DNA of 64,000 nucleotides from IMG/VR virus record IMGVR_UViG_3300008259_004660, positions 1-64,000 of that record, one strand, 5' to 3'. The translations under genes were made by a program, and so were the position numbers. The notes under the pieces were generated by a model. The model searched no databases and had not been told where the DNA came from. It saw nothing but the letters and a program-made list of their open reading frames with translations. Of the stretch, positions 56,574 through 63,563 are shown one piece after another (the stretch's first letter is position 1; each line of letters opens with the position of its first letter). The DNA comes from a virus.

Positions 56574-57247
56574 CAAAACTAGTAGCAATTTCAGATACAC
56601 ATGGAAGCCATTGGAATGTGAAAGTTCCAGACGGTGATATTCTTGTACATGCTGGTGACTTTTGTTCTCATGGAAGTATGCCAGATGCATTGGACTTTTT
56701 GAAATGGTTCAACGTACATCCTCATAAGCACAAGATTATGATCGCGGGAAATCATGATTGGATTTGTGAGAGAGATCCAAATCTGTTTACACTCTTGTTG
56801 AACAATTTTCCAGACATAAAATACTTGGAAGATAACGCCTGTAAAATTGGGAATTTAAAGTTTTATGGCTCACCACAAACTCCTCGCTTTTTCAATTGGG
56901 CGTTCAATCGTGATCGTGGTGAAGACATCAAACAATATTGGGACGTTATACCAGATGATACTGATGTATTAATCACTCACGGTCCTCCACATGGCATTTG
57001 CGATGAAGCATACCGTGTTGGATTTAATACCACAGAGCATACTGGATGCAAGGATTTGCTTGACGCTACACTACGTATTGCTCCCAAGCTACATCTTTTT
57101 GGTCACATTCACTATTCTGGTCAAACATCTTATGTTGCTCCAAAAACAACATATGCCAATGTATCTATGCTCAACGAAGCATATTTGGTTTGGGGTAAAC
57201 CAATGATATTTGATATTGACAACAACAAAAATGTGAGCATAATCTAA
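56570..57247 (+). CDS. Calcineurin-like metallophosphoesterase (MPPED-like)
   Basis: 225 aa from the ATG at 56570. The longer frame runs through the upstream gene. 'LVAISDTHGSHWNV' (DxH), 'DILVHAGDFCSHGSM' (GD), 'KIMIAGNHDWICE' (GNHD), 'DVLITHGPPHGICD' (HGPP) and 'KLHLFGHIHYSG' (GHIH). The HGPP...GCxxL pattern is that of MPPED/UPF0046-type phosphodiesterases acting on cyclic or linear nucleotides. Third metallophosphoesterase of the window. Confidence 0.87.
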   Translation: MTKLVAISDTHGSHWNVKVPDGDILVHAGDFCSHGSMPDALDFLKWFNVHPHKHKIMIAGNHDWICERDPNLFTLLLNNFPDIKYLEDNACKIGNLKFYGSPQTPRFFNWAFNRDRGEDIKQYWDVIPDDTDVLITHGPPHGICDEAYRVGFNTTEHTGCKDLLDATLRIAPKLHLFGHIHYSGQTSYVAPKTTYANVSMLNEAYLVWGKPMIFDIDNNKNVSII

Positions 57248-57255
57248 AAAAGTAT

Positions 57256-57573
57256 ATGAAAAAATCTTCACTATCTGTGTTTGGTCTAACGTGTGGTATT
57301 ATTGCAACTGTGATGAGTGGAATATTATTTCCACTTGCGTTGATAACAAATTCATCAGCGGGTATTATATTTTTGGGATTCGTTGCTATATTCATCACTT
57401 TCATAGGTATGGTTGGAATTATTACTTCTACGATAAAACTTCTTATCACTGGAAATGAAATCGTGGTGGATCAGGAAAATAGAATTATAGCAAAACGAGG
57501 ACTTTGGTTTTCTCTAGTTCCTACTATCTTTTGGATTTTTACCTTTATCATGATCATTGGATCTATCAAATAA
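57256..57573 (+). CDS. Small membrane protein
   Basis: 105 aa. Helices 'LTCGIIATVMSGILFPLALI', 'IIFLGFVAIFITFIGMVGII' and 'WFSLVPTIFWIFTFIMIIG'. Sits between the phosphoesterase and the heme oxygenase with 8-9 nt gaps, so it is probably co-transcribed. Function unknown. Confidence 0.6.
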   Translation: MKKSSLSVFGLTCGIIATVMSGILFPLALITNSSAGIIFLGFVAIFITFIGMVGIITSTIKLLITGNEIVVDQENRIIAKRGLWFSLVPTIFWIFTFIMIIGSIK

Positions 57574-57582
57574 TAAAATAAT

Positions 57583-58128
57583 ATGAGTACACTAAGAGAA
57601 CTTACATCAGAGAATCACAAAAGAGCAGAAAACACATTGTTTATGCGCTTGTTTATGTCTAGAGGTCTTACAGAAGAAGAGTATATGGAATATATCACTC
57701 AACTATCTGTAATCTATACAGCACTTGAGTTTGCAGCTGAAAAGGTTGGCATTCTACAAGAACTTCAAGGTATTGAACGAGCAGCAAAAGTTCGTGCTGA
57801 TGTGGCTGAACTTAACAAGAAGCTTGGCAAACAGTCCCAACTCAATTGGGAAACGATGGCGTATTACAACCAAATCATACGAATGACTGACAAGAAAGAA
57901 ATTCTCGCTCATTTTTATGTTCGTTATGCTGGAGATATGTTTGGCGGTCAAATGCTCAAGTCTATTTCTCATGGTAGCGGAACAATGTATGAATTTGGAG
58001 ATAATCTTCCTGTTCTTCGCCAGAAAATGCGTGAACTTGCTACACCAGACTTGGCAGAGTATGCGAATGATGCATACAGTAAGAATATTCAAATATTAAA
58101 CGATATTATGAAGGTAAATAGTTTCTGA
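57583..58128 (+). CDS. ho1: Heme oxygenase (HO-1 family)
   Basis: 181 aa. Proximal heme-ligand His12 in 'LTSENHKRAENTLFMRLFMS', and the distal helix 'FYVRYAGDMFGGQMLKSIS' with the conserved GGQ at 121-123, both matching the HO-1 family of cyanobacteria and phages. It opens heme with three O2 and electrons to give biliverdin IXalpha, Fe2+ and CO. Slightly shorter than cyanobacterial HO1 (about 240 aa), as in phage versions. The bilin reductase starts 1 nt after its stop, so its product is almost certainly passed on. Confidence 0.93.
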   Translation: MSTLRELTSENHKRAENTLFMRLFMSRGLTEEEYMEYITQLSVIYTALEFAAEKVGILQELQGIERAAKVRADVAELNKKLGKQSQLNWETMAYYNQIIRMTDKKEILAHFYVRYAGDMFGGQMLKSISHGSGTMYEFGDNLPVLRQKMRELATPDLAEYANDAYSKNIQILNDIMKVNSF

Positions 58129-58129
58129 T

Positions 58130-58807
58130 ATGAGCGTCATATTCGACAAGATGAAAGTACTAGCAAGTGAACTCTATATAGAGATTGCTTCTGGTAATAG
58201 AGAAATTGAAAACTCCGATTTGGCAAAATATGCGTGGACAAACCGCATATTTCGCGGAGATAGATTTCGCCGTGGTCATCTTGAAGTACTAGATACCACA
58301 GAATCAAAGAAGATGTGGATAATGCATATCTGCATCTTTCCTCATCTTGATGATAGTTCTCCTATATTTGGATTTGATGTAATCTGCGGTGCCAACAAGA
58401 TCACAGGAGTATTCCTTGATTTTAGTATGGCTGATGAAAATCATCCTATGAATATTTGGTTCAAGGAAAGAACCAAAAATCTTGTATGGAAAAAAGATAG
58501 AGAATTGCCTGATTGGGGTAAGCGCATTTTTAGTCCAAACATGATTGCCGCTGGACAAGTTAATACTGATGAAGAACTAAATCAAATCATCGATGTGGCA
58601 AAAGATTGCTTGCATTTTTACGTAAACAATGTAGGATTAACCATCAGCAATGTTAGCAGTGTACTTGCGCACAATCATTATTGCGTTAATCAAAAACAGA
58701 ATGTTCATACACAAAGATTCCTTGTGAATTGTGGTTATGATCTGAAAGATGTAAACACATTCATTGACAAACATTTGTTCCCAGAAATTGAACCAAACTA
58801 TCCATGA
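58130..58807 (+). CDS. Ferredoxin-dependent bilin reductase (PcyA/PcyX/PebS family)
   Basis: 225 aa. Family blocks: 'RRGHLEVLDTTE' (Glu52), 'WIMHICIFPHLDDSSPIFGFDVICGANKITG' (His66 and Asp83, 17 apart as PcyA His88 and Asp105), 'GVFLDFSMADENHPMNIWF' and 'HYCVNQKQNVHT' (YCxxQxxNxxT). All three residues matching PcyA Glu76/His88/Asp105 are present. His favours the PcyA/PcyX branch over PebS, which to my knowledge has Asn at that site. It reduces biliverdin to a phytobilin (phycocyanobilin or phycoerythrobilin) with reduced ferredoxin. Product cannot be told from sequence. ATGA overlap with the next gene. Confidence 0.9.
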   Translation: MSVIFDKMKVLASELYIEIASGNREIENSDLAKYAWTNRIFRGDRFRRGHLEVLDTTESKKMWIMHICIFPHLDDSSPIFGFDVICGANKITGVFLDFSMADENHPMNIWFKERTKNLVWKKDRELPDWGKRIFSPNMIAAGQVNTDEELNQIIDVAKDCLHFYVNNVGLTISNVSSVLAHNHYCVNQKQNVHTQRFLVNCGYDLKDVNTFIDKHLFPEIEPNYP

Positions 58808-59388
58808 GTCCATCACTCGACAAACAACTCTGCGAAAAATATCCAAATATATTCTTGACTCAAGAATTGGGTACCTCATTTGGATTTGAGTGTGGAGACG
58901 GATGGTACAAAGTAATTGATATGCTTTGTATGGCTGCATCAAATACATACAGTACAGGTCTAAGAATAGACAAAGAGGATGCTGCCAAGTATGGCATTGA
59001 AAGTCCAGACGACGAGGCGGGCGAAAGATATTATTTCACTGTAGAATCTCCGCAAATTGTAGCTTCACAAGTGAAAGAAAAGTTTGGTTCACTCCGTTTC
59101 TATTACCGATTGGACTTTGACCCAAGAGTGACTGAACTTATCAAGACAGAAAAGTACCCAGAACTACAAAAGATCGTGGATAATTTTCATTTTTACTTCG
59201 ACGGTATTGTTTATATGGCAGAAATATTGTCTATCAATACCTGTGAAATTACCGGCAGAGAAGGTGAAATGCATGTAAGCAATGGTGGAAAAAACGGATG
59301 GTATAAAACTCTAAATCGTGAATATGCCAAATCTGAAGAGTTTTATGTAAGCCGAAATTATGTTCCATTTAAAGATATACCAAAATAA
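58804..59388 (+). CDS. Conserved phage protein of unknown function
   Basis: 194 aa. 'SFGFECGDGWYKVIDMLCMA', 'QVKEKFGSLRFYYRLDFDPRV', 'YMAEILSINTCEITGREGEM' and 'GGKNGWYKTLNREYA' are the blocks of a widespread phage/prophage family (FxCGDGW, VKxKFGxLRFY, CExxGxxG, WYxTLC). The Cys pair usual in that family is reduced to one here. Coupled to the bilin reductase by ATGA. Confidence 0.7.
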   Translation: MSPSLDKQLCEKYPNIFLTQELGTSFGFECGDGWYKVIDMLCMAASNTYSTGLRIDKEDAAKYGIESPDDEAGERYYFTVESPQIVASQVKEKFGSLRFYYRLDFDPRVTELIKTEKYPELQKIVDNFHFYFDGIVYMAEILSINTCEITGREGEMHVSNGGKNGWYKTLNREYAKSEEFYVSRNYVPFKDIPK

Positions 59389-59393
59389 GAAAT

Positions 59394-59552
59394 ATGAGCC
59401 AAAACGGAAAAGGAAGCAAACCACGACCATACAGCGTGAAATATTCTCAGTATTGTGAGAATTGGGAAGTAATATTCAACAAAAATAAAACCAAGGATCA
59501 AAATGATAACGATAGACACAAAATTCAAAAAAGACATACAAAGAATTCGTGA
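59394..59552 (+). CDS. Conserved small phage protein (GKGSxPRP family)
   Basis: 52 aa. 'NGKGSKPRPYSVKYSQYCENWEVIFNKN' matches a frequent phage micro-protein with GKGSxPRP at the start and N-W/Y-x-x-I-F. Function unknown. Its 3' third overlaps the next gene in a different frame by 50 nt. Confidence 0.65.
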   Translation: MSQNGKGSKPRPYSVKYSQYCENWEVIFNKNKTKDQNDNDRHKIQKRHTKNS

Positions 59553-59706
59553 TGCTCATAAAGCTCACAATGACATGATTGATTATTTCATCAAAAAAGT
59601 TGGAGAGCGTGCTGGACTAAAGACAGTAGAAGAACATGAAACGTTGTGGGATCATGTACTAAATGAAAGTAGTTGGACCGTTGAATATAAGAAAGGAAAC
59701 AAATGA
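59503..59706 (+). CDS. Small helical protein
   Basis: 67 aa. 'KKDIQRIRDAHKAHNDMIDYFIKKVG' and 'EEHETLWDHVLNESSWTVEY'. Overlaps the upstream micro-gene by 50 nt and the next by 4 nt (ATGA). Function unknown. Confidence 0.55.
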   Translation: MITIDTKFKKDIQRIRDAHKAHNDMIDYFIKKVGERAGLKTVEEHETLWDHVLNESSWTVEYKKGNK

Positions 59707-59879
59707 AAATTCAAATTCAAATTAATGATGAAATCACCGACAGGATTATTCGCGCTGAACTGAAATGGCATAGAGACAATACCAAAGACATTGGTGATAT
59801 GTGCAAAGAGGACAAGAAGTATTTCAAAAAGCTTGCTCCTGCTTTGGATATTGTGAATGAGCGAAGAAGATGCATATGA
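59703..59879 (+). CDS. Small helical protein
   Basis: 58 aa. 'QINDEITDRIIRAELKWHRD' and 'KEDKKYFKKLAPALDIVNER'. The pattern is common among small phage proteins of the 'I...L......D......K.L..A...V..YY' type. ATGA overlap with the previous gene. Function unknown. Confidence 0.6.
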   Translation: MKIQIQINDEITDRIIRAELKWHRDNTKDIGDMCKEDKKYFKKLAPALDIVNERRRCI

Positions 59880-59952
59880 ATATTTTGATTTCAACATTGA
59901 ATGCGCTTATGTCGGAGAAAAAACACCAGTTTATCTGAATACAATATCATGA
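59857..59952 (+). CDS. 31-aa micro-protein, overlapping frames on both sides
   Basis: Starts within the previous gene and ends in the ATGA of the next. 'EEDAYEYFDFNIECAYVGEKTPVYLNT' is the pattern found at the C-terminus of common phage proteins (A..YF.FNV.GAYVGE.TP.F). Here it stands alone, so it is either a split-off domain or a functional micro-protein. Confidence 0.55.
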   Translation: MSEEDAYEYFDFNIECAYVGEKTPVYLNTIS

Positions 59953-60374
59953 AAATTGCAATCAATGCAGCACACGGATCATTTGGATTATCTCCAGATG
60001 CAATTAGATTATACTGCAAGAAAACTGGAACACCATGTTACTTCTTTGATCTTACATTTAAAAACAAGGAAAACAATTACGAGGTTATATTCATGCCGAC
60101 TGATACTCCTGTAGGAATGCTACGTTGGTCTGCTTATACAATTCCAAATCCTTCCGAAGTAAAAGACCCGCACAAATACCGCTTCAATGATAATTTCAGA
60201 GATGATCGTGCTAACAAATATCTAATCGAAACAATTGAGGAACTTGGATCCAAAGTTGCAAGTGGACCATTTTCTAAATTGAAGATCGTGGAAGTACCAG
60301 ATGATGTCAAATGGCATATCGCTGAATTTGATGGATGGGAATGGGTGGCGGAAGATCATAGAACTTGGGAATAA
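59949..60374 (+). CDS. Conserved phage protein of unknown function
   Basis: 141 aa from the ATG at 59949. 'KIAINAAHGSFGLSPDAIRLYCKKTG' at the start and 'VEVPDDVKWHIAEFDGWEWVAEDHRTW' at the end are the signature ends of a very widespread phage family. Full length. Function not known. Confidence 0.75.
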   Translation: MKIAINAAHGSFGLSPDAIRLYCKKTGTPCYFFDLTFKNKENNYEVIFMPTDTPVGMLRWSAYTIPNPSEVKDPHKYRFNDNFRDDRANKYLIETIEELGSKVASGPFSKLKIVEVPDDVKWHIAEFDGWEWVAEDHRTWE

Positions 60375-60380
60375 AAACTT

Positions 60381-60596
60381 ATGAAACTAGAAGTAGATGA
60401 AAATATGTTGGATGGTATTATTGTTGCCTCATTGACTGACAGCATCAATTGTATTGAATATGAGATCAAACGGTTGAAGAAAATAAAGAAAAGAAAAGAA
60501 TATCAAGAACGTGATTTAGGAGATTGTTTCATTCATCTTGACGCATTGAAACTTACTCGCTATTATTATGGTGGCGCAAAATATTTGCCTAAATAA
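60381..60596 (+). CDS. Small helical protein
   Basis: 71 aa. 'GIIVASLTDSINCIEYEIKRLKKIKKRKEYQERDLGD' then 'FIHLDALKLTRYYYGGAKYL', a frequent small phage protein pattern. Function unknown. Confidence 0.6.
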   Translation: MKLEVDENMLDGIIVASLTDSINCIEYEIKRLKKIKKRKEYQERDLGDCFIHLDALKLTRYYYGGAKYLPK

Positions 60597-60616
60597 TATT
60601 TAGGTACCCTCCCCCT

Positions 60617-61015
60617 ATGGAATTACATGAAAAAATAGACACCATAGTAAAGGAATATGCGGATGCTATACTCAATCGTGTAAAAAGTATATCACCCAAT
60701 ATCCCCTTGGTATCTGATTTTGAACGAGGTCCAAGTGAAGATGGAAAATATTACGCCTCCGTTTGTGACATTCAAACGGAGTATGGATTTGTAACAATCT
60801 TTCCAGATTTCAACAAAGAAGGTGCCAAAGCTGCTATATTAAATAGAGGATTGGTAAGAGCAATGGATTTGGAAGGATTTAATGAAGATGAAATCAATCA
60901 AGCAAAAGTGTATGGTGACCTTATGCCTTTCACGGAAGAATCGGTGGATATAATTGTGTTGGTGCTCACAGAAGATCTTGGACTCCAACATCAAAAAAAT
61001 TTAGACGATGAATAA
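60617..61015 (+). CDS. Protein of unknown function
   Basis: 132 aa, alpha/beta ('EYADAILNRVKSISPNIPLV', 'TEYGFVTIFPDFNKEGAKAA', 'ESVDIIVLVLTEDLGLQHQ'). Overlaps thyX by 8 nt. No family recognised. Confidence 0.55.
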   Translation: MELHEKIDTIVKEYADAILNRVKSISPNIPLVSDFERGPSEDGKYYASVCDIQTEYGFVTIFPDFNKEGAKAAILNRGLVRAMDLEGFNEDEINQAKVYGDLMPFTEESVDIIVLVLTEDLGLQHQKNLDDE

Positions 61016-61637
61016 CAATAATACTGTAGAATTAATTGGATATTATGGAAGCGATGAAATCCACGCTTGTTCGGCTTGGACTTCTACTAGCAGAGAGATC
61101 ACTGAAGAAAAACGTAATCGCATTCCATCTTTATTGAAGATGCTTGCAGATCATGGGCATCATACTCCGTTTGAAAAGTCAAGCCTTCATTTCCTTGTTG
61201 ATACAGATATTGCGTCACATATTCATATCATCAAGCACCGAATTGGTGTAAGTGTTAATGGTGAAAGCGCACGATATAAAGAAATCAAGCAAGACAAGTT
61301 TCTAATTCCAAATGATTGGCCAACGGAGTGGAAGGAATTGCTACAAGCATATACTGAAAAAGGAAATGAATTGTATCACAAGTGCGTTGCCGATCTTGTT
61401 AACAAGGGATACGACAAGAAACGTGTAAAGGAAAGCGCCCGATTCTTCAAGACATACAACAGCCAAATTTGCGCCGACGTAATGTTTAATTGGAGGTCAT
61501 TCTATCATTTCTTGGCACTGAGAAACAAGCCAGACGCTCAAAAAGAAATCAGAGAAGTTGCCGCCGAAATGCTTAATCTTGTTAAGAACATTGAAGGTAA
61601 TCCATTCAAGCACACAATCGACGCATTCAATCTATGA
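61008..61637 (+). CDS. thyX: Flavin-dependent thymidylate synthase ThyX
   Basis: 209 aa. The ThyX signature RHRxxSxxxxSxRY appears as 'KHRIGVSVNGESARY' at about residues 79-93. 'LKMLADHGHHTPFEKSSLHFLVD' supplies the folate/dUMP-site His-x-x-P-x-E, and 'QICADVMFNWRSFYHFLALR' the C-terminal substrate Arg segment. It makes dTMP from dUMP with FAD, NADPH and methylene-tetrahydrofolate. Works with the dUTPase at 32 kb. The first residue of the signature is Lys rather than Arg. Confidence 0.92.
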   Translation: MNNNNTVELIGYYGSDEIHACSAWTSTSREITEEKRNRIPSLLKMLADHGHHTPFEKSSLHFLVDTDIASHIHIIKHRIGVSVNGESARYKEIKQDKFLIPNDWPTEWKELLQAYTEKGNELYHKCVADLVNKGYDKKRVKESARFFKTYNSQICADVMFNWRSFYHFLALRNKPDAQKEIREVAAEMLNLVKNIEGNPFKHTIDAFNL

Positions 61638-62146
61638 AATCATTAGACTGCAATACACCAAGGGGTCAAATTTATATAGGCACACAGCTTTCTTGTCATA
61701 CAAGAATAGAAGAAGCGTTGAACTGCGAGGTAATTTCCACAAATACAAAAAGTTCGTCTGACATAGATGCACTACTAGTGAGAAATAAGATATTAATTGG
61801 TCTTGGTGAAGTAAAATCCAGAGAGATGTCATTTGATTTAATTTCCAAAAAATTAATGTATAACGGAAGAGGATACGATTCATATTTAATCACACACGAG
61901 AAGCTTGAAAAGCTAAGAAACCTATGTAAGATATTTAATGTATCTGGATTTCTTTTTGTATCTCTTCTATTGGATGGAAAAATAGCGGTGTGGAAAATAT
62001 GCGACGCTAATGGAAATTTTTGCGTTGAAATGAAAAAAGAAAAAACAAAAACTCAAGCTACTTGTAATGGAGGAACTGCTTTTAGAGAAAACGCATACTT
62101 ATCATTAAACTCAATGCAAATATTGAAAGAGAAAGTTTTGACTTGA
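61634..62146 (+). CDS. PD-(D/E)XK nuclease-like protein
   Basis: 170 aa. 'SSSDIDALLVRNKILIGLGEVKSREM' has the D-x(n)-E-x-K catalytic pattern (Asp, then Glu-Val-Lys) of restriction-enzyme-fold nucleases, with a helix pair around it. 'YDSYLITHEKLEKLRNLCKIFNVSGFLFVSLL' resembles Holliday-junction-resolvase-like nucleases. Substrate unknown. ATGA overlap with thyX. Confidence 0.65.
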   Translation: MKSLDCNTPRGQIYIGTQLSCHTRIEEALNCEVISTNTKSSSDIDALLVRNKILIGLGEVKSREMSFDLISKKLMYNGRGYDSYLITHEKLEKLRNLCKIFNVSGFLFVSLLLDGKIAVWKICDANGNFCVEMKKEKTKTQATCNGGTAFRENAYLSLNSMQILKEKVLT

Positions 62147-62172
62147 TATATATAAGATAAAAAGGATTACTT

Positions 62173-62733
62173 ATGGGAATGTTCGATTATATCTCTGTAG
62201 CTGATAAGCTTCCTACAAACGCGGAAATTGACGCCGCTGGATTGGATCTTTATAAAGAACCATTTCAAACAAAAGACTTGGATAATGTTCTAGCCACGTA
62301 CTATATCCAAGGTGGTAGATTGTTTGTTGAAAAATATAGATCTTCAACTTGGGTTGCAGATGCAGATGCATTTGCCGGTGGATATCTCGACCGAGAAGAA
62401 CCTTATCAAGAAGAACTAGTAGATTTTCACGGCAAGATCAACTTCTATCATCTTATTGATAAAGATGACAAAGATCATTGGGTTGAGTATAATGCCTTCT
62501 TTACTCACGGTAAGCTAGACAAGATTGAACTGTTTAAATACAGTGTGGAGTCAAATGTTGAACGCAAACAAAGCCTCAAGGAAATATTTGCCAAGAGTGA
62601 AGAGCGTAATAGGATTTGGTATAACAAATATATCTTTCACACAAAAGTATGGAGAAAAGTCCGTAGGGTTATGTTCAGATCTCTTTCTTTGGTGGAAAGC
62701 AGCATCAGTTACATCAAGTACAGATTGCCTTGA
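62173..62733 (+). CDS. Conserved phage protein (MGMFDYI family)
   Basis: 186 aa. 'GMFDYISVADKLP' and 'EPFQTKDLDNVLATYYIQGGRLF' are the N-terminal signature of a common phage/bacterial family (MGMFDxI...FQTKDL). The C-terminal 50 aa are a basic helical addition. AAAAAGG lies before the ATG. Function unknown. Confidence 0.68.
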   Translation: MGMFDYISVADKLPTNAEIDAAGLDLYKEPFQTKDLDNVLATYYIQGGRLFVEKYRSSTWVADADAFAGGYLDREEPYQEELVDFHGKINFYHLIDKDDKDHWVEYNAFFTHGKLDKIELFKYSVESNVERKQSLKEIFAKSEERNRIWYNKYIFHTKVWRKVRRVMFRSLSLVESSISYIKYRLP

Positions 62734-62737
62734 TGAC

Positions 62738-63505
62738 TTATTCAAGTTTTACATCAAAAGCTTTTTCAAATGCCTTTGGTGCTTCTTTATAGCTTTCTTG
62801 AGTTTCATCTTTTGGATCATTCAAGTATTGCCAATTAAAACTTAATTCATTTGGAACTTTGAACCCAAAGAACTTCAAAACGTTCTTTTGTGTTTCCAAA
62901 ACTTGCTCACCGTTCCAATTTTGACCAATAAACACAATACCTGCATCTTTATCTTTAATAATGTTATCTTCGTTCAAAGTGCTGTGTCTGTTTTCAAGCC
63001 AAGTCAAACGTTCGATCAATCTTTGATATACTCCGTTTGTTTGTCCCCATCTTACACTGCCAAAAAATACAACTGCGTCTGACTCAAACAATACTTTGCT
63101 GATCTTCCATAACTCATCGTCTTTGTTGTTGTAGCTGCACCAACAACGATGATCTCCTGTAGGATTCTTGGTTTTGTCTTTTAGTGCTGCTTCTTTTACT
63201 CCACAATTATTTCCTTCGTTCTTACTGACGTTACCTTCACAATCATATATCTTCAATTTTGATACATCGATAACTTCAGCGTTTCCAATTTCGTTTGCAA
63301 CATATTCAGCTAGTACACTGCTCTTTGGTTTTTGTTTGTCACCAACCCAACGATTGCTCGTAGTAAGAATCAGCACTTTTTTCTTTTGTTTCAGGCTATT
63401 GATCAATTTGTCCAACTTGCCTTCATACTCTGCATTCTCATTCAACTGAAAATGCTCGTTCAGAAGCTTACGATGCTTTAAAAATGTTTGTTCGAAATTG
63501 GACAT
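62738..63505 (-). CDS. Flavodoxin-fold NAD(P)H-dependent FMN reductase-like protein
   Basis: 255 aa from the in-frame ATG six codons into the frame. 'VLILTTSNRWVGDKQKPKSS' is the FMN phosphate loop, 'LFESDAVVFFGSVRWGQTNGVYQRLIERLTWLENRHS' the isoalloxazine-side loop. These fit the NADPH-dependent FMN reductase family. A Cys-rich insert ('YDCEGNVSKNEGNNCGVKE', 'HRCWCSYN') is unusual. It could supply reduced flavin; electron supply to ThyX or to the bilin pathway is speculation. ATATTTAT (minus strand) lies just before the ATG. Confidence 0.78.
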   Translation of the reverse strand: MSNFEQTFLKHRKLLNEHFQLNENAEYEGKLDKLINSLKQKKKVLILTTSNRWVGDKQKPKSSVLAEYVANEIGNAEVIDVSKLKIYDCEGNVSKNEGNNCGVKEAALKDKTKNPTGDHRCWCSYNNKDDELWKISKVLFESDAVVFFGSVRWGQTNGVYQRLIERLTWLENRHSTLNEDNIIKDKDAGIVFIGQNWNGEQVLETQKNVLKFFGFKVPNELSFNWQYLNDPKDETQESYKEAPKAFEKAFDVKLE

Positions 63506-63563
63506 ATATATAAATATTATCATTTATTATTTTAACATAGATTATTTGATATTTATCTACTGT

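Noticed and set aside
62140-62172. Another stop-in-minus-35 promoter at TTGATA before 62173
   Set aside because: No acceptable -10 at 16-17 nt; the gene has AAAAAGG before its ATG instead and may be read from upstream.
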